From: Phellopilus nigrolimitatus
Lineage: Eukaryota > Basidiomycota > Agaricomycetes > Hymenochaetales > Hymenochaetaceae
DNA length: 18,292 nt
Reading direction: 5' to 3'
Assembly: GCA_021029095.1 (NCBI GenBank)
Contig: JAJOHG010000464.1
Location: forward strand, 1-18,292
Part shown: piece by piece, positions 17,901-18,292 of the stretch
Position numbering within the stretch: position 1 is the stretch's first letter
Layout: every line of letters begins with the position of its first letter
Notes under the pieces: generated by a model
Database searches by the model: none
What the model was told of the DNA's origin: nothing
Seen by the model: only the letters and a program-made list of their open reading frames with translations
Made by a program: the position numbers and the translations under genes

Positions 17901-18292
17901 CTCACTAGATTTGTACCTCGGCTCAAAGCGCTCCCGTACTGGGGTAACGTCAAGGACCGTGCTACTCTGCGTAAGTTCTGGAGTAAGAAGGAGATCAGTT
18001 ACAATCAGGACGCACCCTTCCATGTGCTGATTACGAGTTACCAACTGGTATGCTTGGTCGCATTTTTCTAAGATGTCAAACTCACACAGGACTTAAAGGT
18101 GACCAAGATCAGCAATATTTCCAGCGAGTGAAGTGGCAGTATATGGTCCTTGACGAAGCTCAGAACATCAAGAACTCGGCGAGCGTTCGATGGAAGACGC
18201 TTCTCGGATTCCACTGTAGAAACCGCCTTCTCCTAACTGGTACTCCTATCCAGAATAACATGCAAGGTATGAACTATTAGAACATGGAAGAT
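14959..18292 (+). CDS. ino80: INO80 chromatin-remodelling ATPase (partial, with two apparent frameshifts)
   Basis: INO80 is the Snf2-type motor of the complex that slides nucleosomes and exchanges H2A.Z. Exons are 14959-15573, 15626-15844, 15910-17137, 17196-17493, 17557-17738, 17793-18047 and about 18099-18266; a donor at 18267 opens the next intron before the window ends. The N-terminal half is disordered and rich in Ser, Pro and charged residues, with basic nuclear-localisation patches (RKKKK, NKKRKL). The DBINO domain spans about 16660-17130 (EYTMFKRIQ to [18 protein letters not shown], largely coiled coil). The Snf2 ATPase begins near 17640: [15 protein letters not shown] (Walker A, split by an intron), [18 protein letters not shown] at 18152-18163 and TGTPIQN from 18236. 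DEAQ instead of DEAH is normal for INO80. The frame breaks near 17340 (one base too many) and near 18105 (one base too few). Lobe 2 lies outside the window. Confidence 0.9.

Noticed and set aside
1..18292. CRISPR arrays, tRNA/rRNA genes, transposons or defence systems
   Set aside because: No regularly spaced repeats, cloverleaf-like sequence, transposase or reverse transcriptase motifs were found on either strand by eye; the window looks like ordinary gene-dense fungal chromosome.

Overview
The window is nuclear DNA from a filamentous fungus, most likely a basidiomycete (Agaricomycetes). The genes carry many introns of about 45-65 nt with GT..AG ends, intergenic gaps are short, and both strands are used. 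Every recognisable protein is a eukaryotic housekeeping or fungal family. I rebuilt exon structures by hand from reading frame, splice-site phase and my knowledge of the families. No alignment or RNA evidence was available.

Layout from left to right: (1) minus strand, the 5' half of pyruvate dehydrogenase protein X (1-498, runs off the left edge). (2) Plus strand, exosome subunit Csl4 (1271-1999). (3) Plus strand, a secreted GH27 alpha-galactosidase in 13 exons (2359-4333) whose last exon is disrupted. (4) Plus strand, Kae1/OSGEP of the KEOPS tRNA t6A pathway (4589-6001), tail to tail with (5) a minus-strand GT8 glycosyltransferase (6102-7233). (6) Minus strand, ribosomal protein eS28 (7648-8046). 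(7) Minus strand, mitochondrial lipoyl synthase (8264-9748), sharing a 200-bp divergent promoter with (8) plus-strand Cmc1, a twin-CX9C cytochrome oxidase assembly factor (9949-10328). (9) Minus strand, the peroxisome proliferation factor Pex11 (10612-11703), divergent from (10) plus-strand mitochondrial fumarase (12156-14211). (11) Plus strand, the N-terminal half of the INO80 chromatin-remodelling ATPase (14959 to the right edge).

The genes do not form an operon-like pathway. Four of the eleven (protein X, lipoyl synthase, Cmc1, fumarase) serve mitochondrial respiration. Protein X carries a lipoyl domain, and lipoyl synthase makes that cofactor. I see no defence system, CRISPR array, transposon, tRNA or rRNA.

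The points most worth a second look are: a small deletion/frameshift in the alpha-galactosidase that is masked if a 55-nt intron is retained; a 12-nt microexon that splits the catalytic nucleophile codon of the same gene; two apparent one-base frameshifts in INO80; a fumarase intron whose best-fitting donor is GC rather than GT; and a 14-bp CACGTG palindrome between lipoyl synthase and Cmc1.
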